Source of the DNA: an uncultured Cytophagaceae bacterium
GTDB taxonomy: Bacteria > Bacteroidota > Bacteroidia > Cytophagales > Spirosomataceae
Reading direction: 5' to 3'
Length of the DNA stretch: 8,604 nucleotides
NCBI GenBank assembly: GCA_903837305.1
Contig: CAILUB010000366.1
Location: 1-8,604, forward strand
Shown piece after piece: positions 1 through 7,303 of the stretch (positions within the stretch are counted from its first letter, which is position 1; the number at the start of each line of letters is the position of its first letter). A program made the translations under genes and the position numbers. A model generated the notes under the pieces. The model was not told where the DNA came from and ran no database searches. It was given only the letters and a program-made list of their open reading frames with translations.

Positions 1-1039
1 ACGTCACAGATCGAGTGGACGTATTGCCAAAACGGCTATCCCCTATCGCGGCATCAGCTGGCGCATTACCCACTTTTCCACCGGACTCTTTTCCTCCGGA
101 CTCTTTCCCTTCGGACTTCGGACTCAGTCCCTCAGTCCCTGAGGCGTCAGGCGACTCGACTGAAAGTCGAAAAATATCCTTCTTCCCTAGCGAACCTTTG
201 GCTGACATAAAATAGGCGTAATCTCCTTTTGCCGAAATAGAATAATACGCATCATATTCATCCGTATTCACAGGGGGGCCTAGATTTTGTGGCTTACGCC
301 AGTTTTGCCAAGTCTCATCTAATCGACGCGTCATATAAATATCTTGACTTCCTTGTCCCCCAGGTCGATCAGAGGAAAAATACAAGGTCTTACCATCCGC
401 AGAAAGGAACGGGGTGGTTTCCGAGTATTTAGAATTGATCCCATCCCCTACATCCATGGGGCGAGTCCAGCGACCATCCACTAAAAAGCTCACATAGATA
501 TCATCATCTTCACTGTTCTTTTTTCGGGAAAACGCCAATAAAATGGCTTTCCCATCCATGGTTAAAAAACCATATTCATTCTTCCCTTTGCTCATTTGCT
601 CATAACCAGGGATATCTATTTTTTGGGGTACTGTCCACCCTCCTGCAGTCTTATTGGCTAAAGAAAAACCACGAGTTACATAGGATCCGTTCACATAGGC
701 CCCTTTTAATAAGATGGTTTGGCCATCTGGGGAAATGGATAAAATCGTATTATACTGATCTCGGTTTAAAATATCTGATAATCGACGCGCCGTACTCCAA
801 GCATTGCCTACTTTCTCGGAAAACCAAATATCCTGAGACCCCGAAATTGTTTCTGAGCCTTTCACTCCAAATCGATTCGCTGGATGACTTTTACGCCCAA
901 AATACAAGGTCCTGCCATCAGGTGAAATCACCGGATTCAATTCCGCATATTCAGAATTGACGGCAGAGCCTAAGTTCTCAGGGGCCTTCTGGGCCAGCAG
1001 ACTAACCGAAATTAACAAGAAGAACAACGTCTTTTTCAT
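1..1039 (-). CDS. Secreted PD40/TolB-type beta-propeller protein (C-terminus beyond window)
   Basis: The frame is open from an ATG at 1039 to the window edge, giving 346 codons with no stop, so the 3' end is missing. Residues 1-16 are a signal peptide (MKKTLFFLLISVSLLA, then Q), so the product is exported. Residues about 25-295 carry PD40-like repeats: ISPDGRTLYF at 38-47, ISPDGQTILL at 102-111, TMDGKAILLAF at 160-170, LSADGKTLYFSSDRPGGQGS at 212-231 and SISAKGDYAYF at 267-277, several followed by a QDIW/QDIY strand. Such SxDGxTLYFxSxR repeats build a periplasmic or surface beta-propeller, and in Bacteroidota they are often joined to an OmpA-like peptidoglycan-binding domain. A low-complexity Gly/Ser/Lys/Glu linker at about 296-325 would fit a junction to such a second domain, but that domain is not in view. 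It is the last visible gene of a tight minus-strand cluster; its ATG overlaps the TGA of the LOG gene (ATGA, 1036-1039), which suggests coupled translation. The family call is firm; the function is unknown. Confidence 0.88.
   Translation of the reverse strand, partial: MKKTLFFLLISVSLLAQKAPENLGSAVNSEYAELNPVISPDGRTLYFGRKSHPANRFGVKGSETISGSQDIWFSEKVGNAWSTARRLSDILNRDQYNTILSISPDGQTILLKGAYVNGSYVTRGFSLANKTAGGWTVPQKIDIPGYEQMSKGKNEYGFLTMDGKAILLAFSRKKNSEDDDIYVSFLVDGRWTRPMDVGDGINSKYSETTPFLSADGKTLYFSSDRPGGQGSQDIYMTRRLDETWQNWRKPQNLGPPVNTDEYDAYYSISAKGDYAYFMSAKGSLGKKDIFRLSVESPDASGTEGLSPKSEGKESGGKESGGKVGNAPADAAIGDSRFGNTSTRSVT
72..144 (-). repeat. Short tandem repeat coding the linker of the PD40 protein
   Basis: On the plus strand two near-identical 15-bp units lie side by side at 85-99 and 100-114 (ACTCTTTTCCTCCGG and ACTCTTTCCCTTCGG), flanked by partial units at 72-84 and 115-121 and by a doubled CAGTCCCT at 125-139. 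On the coding strand this gives a KESGG-type repeat (residues about 308-322). It lies where the propeller ends and is probably a flexible linker that grew by slippage. Confidence 0.6.
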
Positions 1040-1617
1040 CCTACGTAAATCCACTTTTTCTCCATCTTCTCCGGCTCATAGGCCATGATCCAATCCGCTA
1101 ATTTCTCCGGATCTGATTCTACTTGCAAGGCATCCATATTCGGTTGCTTCAAGAAACCCTCATCCACCATGTGCTGAATTTGCTTCAACTGGTGGTCAAA
1201 ATAGCCATTGATATTGAACACCGAAACCGGCATCTCGTGCAGATCTAATTGTTTCCAAGTAAGGATTTCGAACAATTCGTCTAGAGTCCCAAAGCCTCCC
1301 GGCATCGCAATAACGCCATCCGCCATATCGGCCATCAAAGCTTTACGCGTGTGCATCGTATCCGTCACATGCAGCTCTGGCAAACCTTTGTGCTTTACTT
1401 CCCATGGTTCCATGAATTGAGGAATCACACCAATCGCGTGACCGCCTAAGCGCAAGAATTCATCGGCTAAAACACCCATCAAACCCACACTTCCAGCACC
1501 AAAAATCACCTGGCAACCGTGTGCATGCAAGGCCTGCGCTAATTTCACTACTTGCTCCGCATAAACCGGATTATGGCCTTTCGAAGACCCGCAATAAATC
1601 AATATTTTTTTAGACAT
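1036..1617 (-). CDS. LOG-family protein (cytokinin riboside 5'-monophosphate phosphoribohydrolase type, TIGR00730)
   Basis: A 193-residue cytosolic protein, full length for the LOG family (formerly misnamed lysine decarboxylases). The family hydrolyses the N-glycosidic bond of nucleoside 5'-monophosphates, releasing a free base and ribose 5-phosphate; the true substrate in non-plant-associated bacteria is often unclear. Diagnostic motifs are present: the N-terminal Rossmann strand ILIYCGSS (5-12), the nucleotide-binding loop FGAGSVGLMG (39-48; family members usually have GGGxxGLMG, so the second Gly is Ala here), the MHTRKALM segment with Arg91 and Lys92, and PGGFGTLDELFE (106-117) with the catalytic Glu114. 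The start at 1617 lies inside the last codons of the upstream epimerase gene (8-nt overlap), and the stop overlaps the next gene's ATG. The family is certain, the exact substrate is not. Confidence 0.93.
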   Translation of the reverse strand: MSKKILIYCGSSKGHNPVYAEQVVKLAQALHAHGCQVIFGAGSVGLMGVLADEFLRLGGHAIGVIPQFMEPWEVKHKGLPELHVTDTMHTRKALMADMADGVIAMPGGFGTLDELFEILTWKQLDLHEMPVSVFNINGYFDHQLKQIQHMVDEGFLKQPNMDALQVESDPEKLADWIMAYEPEKMEKKWIYVG

Positions 1618-2500
1618 GTACGATTTCTTTTAATGCTTCCTCGAAGCGAACAAAGGTAAAGGAAAAGGAGGCATCTTTCTCGATCTTCGCCGAAGACACA
1701 CGGCTACCCCCTAACACTAAACAGGCCATCTCGCCTAAAACCAGGCGAAGCAAAAAGCCGGGGATAGAAGGTAAGAAGAAGGGTCTGTGCAATGCTTTGG
1801 CAATTTGCTTATTCATATCTCCCGCCCGAATCGGTTCCGGAGCCACGCCATTATAGGTTCCTGAAAGAGAAGAATTTATCAATAACTCGTTAAATATTCT
1901 CACTAAGTCGTTAATGTGAATCCAGGATTGCCATTGCTTTCCTGATCCTAAATTAGCCCCCACGCCCCAGCGGATCGGCTTCGATATCACAGGAAAAATG
2001 CCCCCAGAAGCACCCATCACTAAACCGATGCGGACTTTCGCAACACGTAAACCTAGGCTTGCGATTTGGTCCACTGCCTCTTCCCATTGTTTCGTGCAAT
2101 CCGCCAGAAAATCCAAGCCTGCAGGCGAGGTTTCCACGCATTCCTGCTCGCCCGAATCAGCCCCGTAAAAACCGATGGCGGAAGCAGAAACGACGGTCTT
2201 AATGGAATGAGGAATCGTTGATAAAGCCTGGTATAAAACTGCTGTGCTACGCACGCGGCTATTAATTAATTCTCTTTTGCGCGCGGCAGACCAGCGTTCG
2301 TCCGCGATGCCCGCCCCGGCTAAATGCACGATCGCATCTACGCCTTCGAAAGCCGCTGGGTCGATGTAGCCATAGGAAACATCCCATTGGAAGTCTCCGC
2401 CAGATCGCGATAAAATCACCACCTCGTGCCCCTGAGTCAGCAAAAATTGCTTCAGAGCACCACCCACAAAACCTGTACCCCCCGTGATGAGAATGCGCAT
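1610..2500 (-). CDS. TIGR01777-family SDR epimerase with DUF1731 C-terminus (YfcH-like)
   Basis: A 296-residue extended short-chain dehydrogenase/reductase, about the usual length for the YfcH/SDR39U1 group. The dinucleotide-binding motif TGGTGFVGG is at 6-14, followed by the strand ending SRSGGDF. AGAGIADERW (61-70) and SASAIGFYG (105-113) are characteristic of the group, with the active-site Ser/Tyr region in the latter and DCTKQWE at 134-140. The C-terminal 50-60 residues (from LPSIPGFLLRLVLGEMA) match the DUF1731 extension that closes these proteins. The substrate is unknown for the family; homologues have been linked to cell division or redox functions only loosely. No signal peptide is seen, so it is cytosolic. 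It starts 1 nt after the stop of the GH3 fusion gene and overlaps the LOG gene by 8 nt, so it is very probably co-transcribed with both. Confidence 0.92.
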   Translation of the reverse strand: MRILITGGTGFVGGALKQFLLTQGHEVVILSRSGGDFQWDVSYGYIDPAAFEGVDAIVHLAGAGIADERWSAARKRELINSRVRSTAVLYQALSTIPHSIKTVVSASAIGFYGADSGEQECVETSPAGLDFLADCTKQWEEAVDQIASLGLRVAKVRIGLVMGASGGIFPVISKPIRWGVGANLGSGKQWQSWIHINDLVRIFNELLINSSLSGTYNGVAPEPIRAGDMNKQIAKALHRPFFLPSIPGFLLRLVLGEMACLVLGGSRVSSAKIEKDASFSFTFVRFEEALKEIVHV

Positions 2501-2501
2501 A

Positions 2502-5500
2502 TTAGTTTCCTTTTTTAATCGCTTGGTAGATCACTTCATTGATTCCGGTGCGAATGTTCATGTCCGAAATTTTGGAATTATTCCGCGTCGGATACACTCG
2601 ATTCGATAAGAATACGTAGACTAAATCCTGCGTAGGATCAATCCAGGTATATGTTCCCGTAAAACCAGAGTGACCGAAGCTCTCCGGACTGGCCGAAGCC
2701 GCAGCAGAAATGCCCGCCTTGTTGCGATCCACCTTGTCAAATCCTACACCGCGACGCGCATTTTCTTCCGCACTGAAAGGGTAAGATGTCCACTGTTTGA
2801 TGGTGGATTCTTGAATGAATTGCTGACCTCCGTAATAGCCTTTTTGGAGGTACATCTGCATCAATTTCGCTAAGTCATTCGCATTCCCGAACAAGCCCGC
2901 GTGACCTGAAATTCCCTCTAATAAGGCCGCACCCTCATCGTGCACCTTGCCATGAATCAAGGTCTTACGGAAAAGAGAATCATATTCCGATGGCACGATA
3001 CGCGCTAATGGGAAATGTTTCTCTGCTTGATAAACTAAAGTCGATGCCCCTAAAGGTTTGTAAAACGAATCTGCTAAAAAGTCCGTCCAAGGCTTTCCGG
3101 TCATACGCGGCGACTCGGATGGCAATAAATAATAAGACAAATCCGAGTACACATATTCCTTCTTCTCTCGCAAAGGACTCTCTTTAATCGCCGTCATTAT
3201 CTGCTCCTTCATCGTTTTGTGCGCCCACAAATTAGGTGCGACGGAAGTAGGATATTCCTCAGATTGAGCGTATGAAAGCGTGAATGGTCTCCAACGGGTC
3301 ACATCTTTCGTGATGTCTACGAATTCTTTCCACATGGCCTTTTGATCGGTAATTTTCTTCTTCAATCGTGCTTCCCCAGAGGCCGGGCTCAAGAAACGTT
3401 CCACATATTTGTACTTCACATCGTCCTGCGTGTATTTAGCTTGGAATTTCTTGCTGTGGAAAATCATGTCGGTACTATCGATATAGTCCATCCAGAACGG
3501 AATCCAAGCTTTCAAGCGAGCCTGATGCGTTAACACATCTTCGTATAAAAGTCCTGATTTATTCGATTTAGCAAAGGAGGGAACCAGTTGGCCCTTCGTC
3601 GTTTTCAAGGAGAATTTACCCTCATCTTGCCATTTCATTAAGGCCGGAACCGAAGTAGAGATCTTCGTAATAGAAGCTAAATCAAAGATATCAGAGGTCT
3701 TCAGTGGAACTGTCGTTTCGTATATCTGGTTGCCAAAAGCTTTGTGGTAAATAACCTTCCCTTCTTTGGCAATCAACACCACCACACCCGGAGCGCCCTT
3801 CACCGCGATCGCTAATTTCGCCATCGAATCCACTTTCGCGTTTAAGTAGGCAGACGAAATGCCCACCGCTTCCGGAAGTAAATTGTATTGCAAACGCGCC
3901 AAGGAAGTCGTTGTCAAACCCATTCCCTGCTTATAAATCGCATTCAAACTAACCGGTAATTTCCCCGTCGCCGGAATCGCCCCAAACACAATCTCCGCCG
4001 CCGCTTCCTGCTGCGTTATTCCATCCTGATAAGCCGTCAGTAAGGCTCCTGCGTTCTTCAAGCTATCAAATTGTGTCAACGTATTCACGTTTGCAAAATG
4101 AATTGCCACCGTTTTAGGCGTGGCAAAACGGTTCACTAAAGCCTTGATTGCCGGCTTCAAACTATAATTATTCGCCGGACGAATCGAAATGCTGTGAATC
4201 CCCATCAACACCACATCGTAGTTTTTTAGGGTATTTTCAATGCGTGCAATCGTCGTATCCGCACTCGTTTCGTCTACATAGAAATGAGGCATTTCGACGT
4301 AGTTGTTGGCCATTTTTTGGAACTCGGTAGGGAAAGCAGCACCGTAAGATGGCTTCCCGATCGCTAAAGTTGCGATGCGTGTTTTGTCCAAAGCTTTAAT
4401 GGGAACTAACTCGCCCGGATTCTTGATTAACGTAATCGTCTTCTCCGCTAATTCGCGGTTCAACACTTCACTCTTAATCGGATTTAAATCCTTGAGTAAG
4501 TTTTCCACGACGATGGGAGAATAGTGGGCTAGACCCGCCCAGGCTTTGGCATGTAAAATACGCTTCACCCGGCTATCGATATCCTCTTGCGAGATTTCGC
4601 CATTCGTTAACGCCTTCTTAATCGCATCAAAAGCAGCCGGAACATCCACAAACGTCTCTAAAATATCGTTCCCCGCCAGGATCGCCTTCACGTTCGCCGT
4701 GCCTTCTGGGAACATTTTGGTCGCCCCTTTCATATCCATCGCATCCGTAAACACGAGGCCCTGAAACTTCATTTCGTCACGTAACAAACCCGTCACAATC
4801 GGTTTCGAAAGAGTAGAAGCTAATGAGGCAGTCGTATCTAAAGCCGGCAGATTCAGGTGACCCACCATCACGCCTTGCAAACCATTCGAGATCAATTCTT
4901 TGTACGGGTATAATTCCAAACTATCCAAGCGTGAACGCGAGTGGTTCAACACCGGAATGTCTACATGCGAATCCACGCCTGTGTCGCCGTGGCCTGGAAA
5001 ATGTTTCGCAGAAGTGATGATTCCGGCTTTCTGGAGTCCTTTCATATAGGCCAAAGCCTTTGCCGTCACATCCTCCCGATTCTCCCCAAACGAGCGGAAA
5101 TTAATCACCGGATTCAACGGATTATTGTTCACATCTACCACAGGAGCATAATTAATGTGCACGCCCATTCTTCTACATTGCTCCCCTATTTGGACGCCCA
5201 TCTTCTCGATCAAAGCCGTATTTCCTTGCATCGCGCCTAAAGTCATTTGGTATGGGAAACGGAATGTCGAATCCAAGCGCATCGCCAACCCCCACTCTAA
5301 ATCCATCCCGATAAACAGCGGAACTTTTGTTCTATGTTGTAATTCATTCACTAGAACCGCCTGCTTCACCGGATGCCCTTTAAATAGCACAAAGCCTCCC
5401 ACGTGGTAGTCTTTCACAATCGAATACAAACGCGTTGTGTCATAGGTATCCGCCACATTTCCACGGGGCATCAACAATTGGCCGATCTTCTCGTCTACAC

Positions 5501-5615
5501 TCAAAGAATTGAAAACGGAATCCACCCATTTTTGCTGGGTATGCGGGAATAAATCCTGTGAAAAGGCCTGGAAACTTAAAAGGAAAAGCAGTAATCCGGT
5601 GCTGATTTTTTTCAT
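2502..5615 (-). CDS. Secreted GH3 beta-N-acetylglucosaminidase-like / serine beta-lactamase-like fusion
   Basis: I prefer the ATG at 5615, giving 1037 residues that begin with a clean signal peptide (MKKISTGLLLFLLSFQAFSQ, likely cut after AFS). An in-frame ATG at 5633 would add MNVNLA. The first half is a family 3 glycoside hydrolase of the NagZ-like branch: KHFPGHGDTGVDSH (204-217) holds the Asp215-x-His217 acid/base dyad, and FTDAMDM (289-295) the probable nucleophile Asp291. A GH3 C-terminal-type domain follows (about 390-555, ending near ATGKLPVSL). The second half (about 585-1037) resembles class C beta-lactamases and DD-peptidases: SITK (648-651) is the SxxK serine/lysine pair, YSD (823-825) stands in for YxN, and HSG (982-984) for KTG. 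NagZ-type enzymes release GlcNAc from cell-wall or chitin fragments; this fusion type is known in Bacteroidota but poorly characterised. No lipobox Cys is seen, so it is periplasmic or secreted. It heads the minus-strand cluster, with the next gene 1 nt downstream. Confidence 0.93.
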   Translation of the reverse strand: MKKISTGLLLFLLSFQAFSQDLFPHTQQKWVDSVFNSLSVDEKIGQLLMPRGNVADTYDTTRLYSIVKDYHVGGFVLFKGHPVKQAVLVNELQHRTKVPLFIGMDLEWGLAMRLDSTFRFPYQMTLGAMQGNTALIEKMGVQIGEQCRRMGVHINYAPVVDVNNNPLNPVINFRSFGENREDVTAKALAYMKGLQKAGIITSAKHFPGHGDTGVDSHVDIPVLNHSRSRLDSLELYPYKELISNGLQGVMVGHLNLPALDTTASLASTLSKPIVTGLLRDEMKFQGLVFTDAMDMKGATKMFPEGTANVKAILAGNDILETFVDVPAAFDAIKKALTNGEISQEDIDSRVKRILHAKAWAGLAHYSPIVVENLLKDLNPIKSEVLNRELAEKTITLIKNPGELVPIKALDKTRIATLAIGKPSYGAAFPTEFQKMANNYVEMPHFYVDETSADTTIARIENTLKNYDVVLMGIHSISIRPANNYSLKPAIKALVNRFATPKTVAIHFANVNTLTQFDSLKNAGALLTAYQDGITQQEAAAEIVFGAIPATGKLPVSLNAIYKQGMGLTTTSLARLQYNLLPEAVGISSAYLNAKVDSMAKLAIAVKGAPGVVVLIAKEGKVIYHKAFGNQIYETTVPLKTSDIFDLASITKISTSVPALMKWQDEGKFSLKTTKGQLVPSFAKSNKSGLLYEDVLTHQARLKAWIPFWMDYIDSTDMIFHSKKFQAKYTQDDVKYKYVERFLSPASGEARLKKKITDQKAMWKEFVDITKDVTRWRPFTLSYAQSEEYPTSVAPNLWAHKTMKEQIMTAIKESPLREKKEYVYSDLSYYLLPSESPRMTGKPWTDFLADSFYKPLGASTLVYQAEKHFPLARIVPSEYDSLFRKTLIHGKVHDEGAALLEGISGHAGLFGNANDLAKLMQMYLQKGYYGGQQFIQESTIKQWTSYPFSAEENARRGVGFDKVDRNKAGISAAASASPESFGHSGFTGTYTWIDPTQDLVYVFLSNRVYPTRNNSKISDMNIRTGINEVIYQAIKKGN

Positions 5616-5750
5616 AGCAAGGTTAACATTCATATAAGGTGTGAAAATACGCTAAATGTGGGAATCTTCAGAAATATCCGGCCTAATTTTTCGTGCTAAT
5701 TTTCATTCCACCGAAAGCATTCGTAATTTTAGGACTTAAATGATGAACGT
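5616..5750. promoter_or_regulatory. Divergent intergenic region, probable promoters for tpiA and the GH3 cluster
   Basis: Two divergent genes share this AT-rich spacer, so promoters for both must lie here. No perfect TAnnTTTG box is present. On the plus strand TAATTTT occurs three times (from 5684, 5697 and 5724), and TAATTTTC at 5697-5704 or TAATTTTA at 5724-5731 each come one base from the -7 consensus for tpiA. On the minus strand TATTTCTG (5676 down to 5669) is the nearest match for the GH3 gene. No clear -33 TTTG accompanies them. Treat the exact boxes as weak; the presence of promoters follows from gene orientation. Confidence 0.4.
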
Positions 5751-6512
5751 ATGAGAAAAAAAATTGTTGCAGGTAACTGGAAAATGAACAAAACGGCGCA
5801 AGAGGCATTCGTTTTGGCTACAGAAGTAGCAGAATTAGTGAAGTCTAGCGTTTCCGCGGATGTTCAAGTGATAATGTCGACACCGGCTTTGTATTTGACA
5901 GGTGTAAATCAAGTCATTGATGGCATTCCAAATTTAGCAGTTGCAGCCCAAAACTGCCACGAAAAAGCCTCTGGCGCTTACACAGGAGAGATTTCTGCTC
6001 CCATGTTAGCTTCTGCTGGCGTACAATATGTCATCTTAGGACACTCAGAGCGTCGTCAATACTTCGCAGAATCAAACGAGCAATTAGCGGCTAAAACAGA
6101 CGCAGCTTTGGCAAACGGCTTAACGCCTTTATTCTGCTGTGGCGAAAGCTTAGAAACGCGTGAAGGCGCAGATTTCTTGGGCCACGTAGCACAACAATTA
6201 ACAGAAAGCTTATTCCACCTTTCAGCGGAGGAATTCAGCAAAGTGGTGATCGCTTACGAACCCATCTGGGCAATCGGAACCGGTTTAACCGCTTCTTCAG
6301 ATCAAGCACAAGAAATGCACGCCTTTTTACGCGCACACATCGCTAAGAAATATGGCCAAAGCGTAGCCGACAGCATCTCTATCCTTTACGGTGGAAGCTG
6401 CAACGCGAAAAACGCAAAAGAATTATTCGCTTGCCCAGACGTAGACGGTGGTTTAATCGGTGGCGCTTCGTTAGTGGCGGCTGATTTTATTACGATTGCT
6501 ACTTCTTATTAA
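5751..6512 (+). CDS. tpiA: Triosephosphate isomerase
   Basis: A 253-residue complete TIM-barrel enzyme that interconverts dihydroxyacetone phosphate and glyceraldehyde 3-phosphate in glycolysis and gluconeogenesis, in the cytosol. All catalytic parts are in place: AGNWKMNK (7-14) with substrate-binding Asn9 and Lys11, ILGHSERR (95-102) with the electrophile His98, AYEPIWAIGTG (168-178) with the catalytic base Glu170 and the mobile loop 6, YGGS (213-216), and the phosphate-gripping GGLIGGASL (233-241). The length is normal and the start is fixed by the MRKKIVAGNWKMNK N-terminus. It is divergent from the GH3 cluster and is followed six bases after its stop by a hairpin repeat that can end transcription, so it is probably monocistronic. 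No Shine-Dalgarno is evident. A tiny reading frame MMNV just upstream ends on a TGA that overlaps the ATG. Confidence 0.98.
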   Translation: MRKKIVAGNWKMNKTAQEAFVLATEVAELVKSSVSADVQVIMSTPALYLTGVNQVIDGIPNLAVAAQNCHEKASGAYTGEISAPMLASAGVQYVILGHSERRQYFAESNEQLAAKTDAALANGLTPLFCCGESLETREGADFLGHVAQQLTESLFHLSAEEFSKVVIAYEPIWAIGTGLTASSDQAQEMHAFLRAHIAKKYGQSVADSISILYGGSCNAKNAKELFACPDVDGGLIGGASLVAADFITIATSY

Positions 6513-6518
6513 GAAGTT

Positions 6519-6602
6519 GAGATAAGAGATAATAGAGTAGAGAGTAAAGATTGTAGATAGAGATTAGACCATCTCTACTCTATGCTCTATAATCTCTACT
6601 CT
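6519..6602. repeat. Intergenic purine/pyrimidine hairpin repeat, copy A
   Basis: The gap between tpiA and the HAD gene is filled by a biased element: the plus strand is built of GAGA/TAGAG words to 6566 and of TCTC/CTACTC words after it. The halves form an imperfect inverted repeat (6534-6564 against 6571-6602, loop TAGACC), with about 26 of 32 aligned positions complementary including a perfect outer block AGAGTAGAGA/TCTCTACTCT. Three blocks recur in the element after the HAD gene, in opposite orientation: 6539-6558 matches the reverse complement of 7388-7407 at 19 of 20 positions, GAGATAAGAGA (6519-6529) recurs at 7403-7413, and CTCTATAATCTCTA (6585-6598) recurs exactly at 7301-7314. The two are therefore copies of one family. 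No open reading frame is seen in it. Confidence 0.8.
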
Positions 6603-6608
6603 TTTTTT
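6534..6608 (+). terminator. Probable intrinsic terminator of tpiA, formed by repeat copy A
   Basis: The inverted repeat of copy A is followed at once by a run of seven T (6602-6608). A long stem plus U-tract just after a stop codon is the layout of a rho-independent terminator in the tpiA direction. The stem is A/U-rich and interrupted, so efficiency is uncertain, and the T-run ends only 11 bases before the HAD start codon. Confidence 0.5.
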
Positions 6609-6619
6609 ATATTAGCACC

Positions 6620-7303
6620 ATGGAACACGTAATCGCATTCGACGCAGACGACACCCTTTGGGTGAACGAACCTTATTTTAGAGAGACGGAGGACAAGTTT
6701 TCTGCGTTAATGGAAGATTTTCTACCTGCACACACGACAGGACAAGAACTCTTCAAAACCGAGATGAATAACCTCGCCCTCTATGGTTATGGGGTCAAAG
6801 GTTTTATGCTTTCCATGGTCGAAACAGCGATTCAAGTTTCTGGAGGAACGATGGGCCTAGACGGAATCGAAAAGATTCTCAATCTAGGCAAAGAGTTACT
6901 CGATAGAGATATCGAAATTCTTCCAGGCGTAGTAGAAGTTTTGCAATCCTTGCAAGGCAAATACCGATTAGTCGTGGCCACCAAAGGCGACCTGTTGGAT
7001 CAACAACGCAAACTCGCTAAATCTGGCTTAGAGCAATATTTCCACCACATCGAAATAATGTCCGATAAGCAGGAAAGCGATTATTTAAAACTGATCAAAC
7101 ACCTTGATGTCGATCCAGCACATTTCACGATGATTGGGAATTCATTGAAATCAGATATTCTACCGGTACTCGCAGTAGGCGGACACGGCATTCATGTACC
7201 TTACCATACAACTTGGGCTCACGAGGTTGTTTCGCACAAGGTGGAGCATGAGAATTTTAGAGAGGTGGAGGAGTTGCGGGAGGTACTGCAATATTTAGAT
7301 TAG
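6620..7303 (+). CDS. HAD-family hydrolase
   Basis: A 227-residue haloacid dehalogenase superfamily protein, probably a small-molecule phosphatase. Motif I is FDADDTLW (7-14), with nucleophile Asp8 and general acid Asp10. The cap domain lies between motifs I and II (about 17-95, helical), the C1 cap arrangement. Motif II is the Thr121 of VVATKGD, motif III a Lys in SDKQESDYLK (148-157), and motif IV is IGNSLKSDI (172-180) with Asp179. Motif IV has GNS where most HAD enzymes have GDS, a variant I associate with a subgroup of this family. Substrate unknown. The ATG at 6620 sits right after the hairpin and T-run of copy A with no recognisable Shine-Dalgarno. Its TAG stop is the first word of repeat copy B. 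It is the only gene in the window bracketed by both repeat copies and converges with nfu. Confidence 0.9.
   Translation: MEHVIAFDADDTLWVNEPYFRETEDKFSALMEDFLPAHTTGQELFKTEMNNLALYGYGVKGFMLSMVETAIQVSGGTMGLDGIEKILNLGKELLDRDIEILPGVVEVLQSLQGKYRLVVATKGDLLDQQRKLAKSGLEQYFHHIEIMSDKQESDYLKLIKHLDVDPAHFTMIGNSLKSDILPVLAVGGHGIHVPYHTTWAHEVVSHKVEHENFREVEELREVLQYLD

Noticed and set aside
15..215. Plus-strand frame of 66 codons at the left edge
   Set aside because: It is antisense to the PD40 gene, Pro/Ser-rich only because of the tandem repeat, and resembles no known protein.
1953..2141. Minus-strand 62-codon frame inside the epimerase gene
   Set aside because: It is an out-of-frame reading of a well-supported gene.
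2670..5409. Several plus-strand frames of 60-100 codons within the GH3 fusion region
   Set aside because: All lie antisense to a long, motif-supported coding region, overlap one another and show no recognisable domain or start context.
5616..5633. Longer start for the GH3 fusion at 5633 (adds MNVNLA)
   Set aside because: The ATG at 5615 gives a cleaner signal peptide with a charged MKK N-terminus; the longer form is not excluded.
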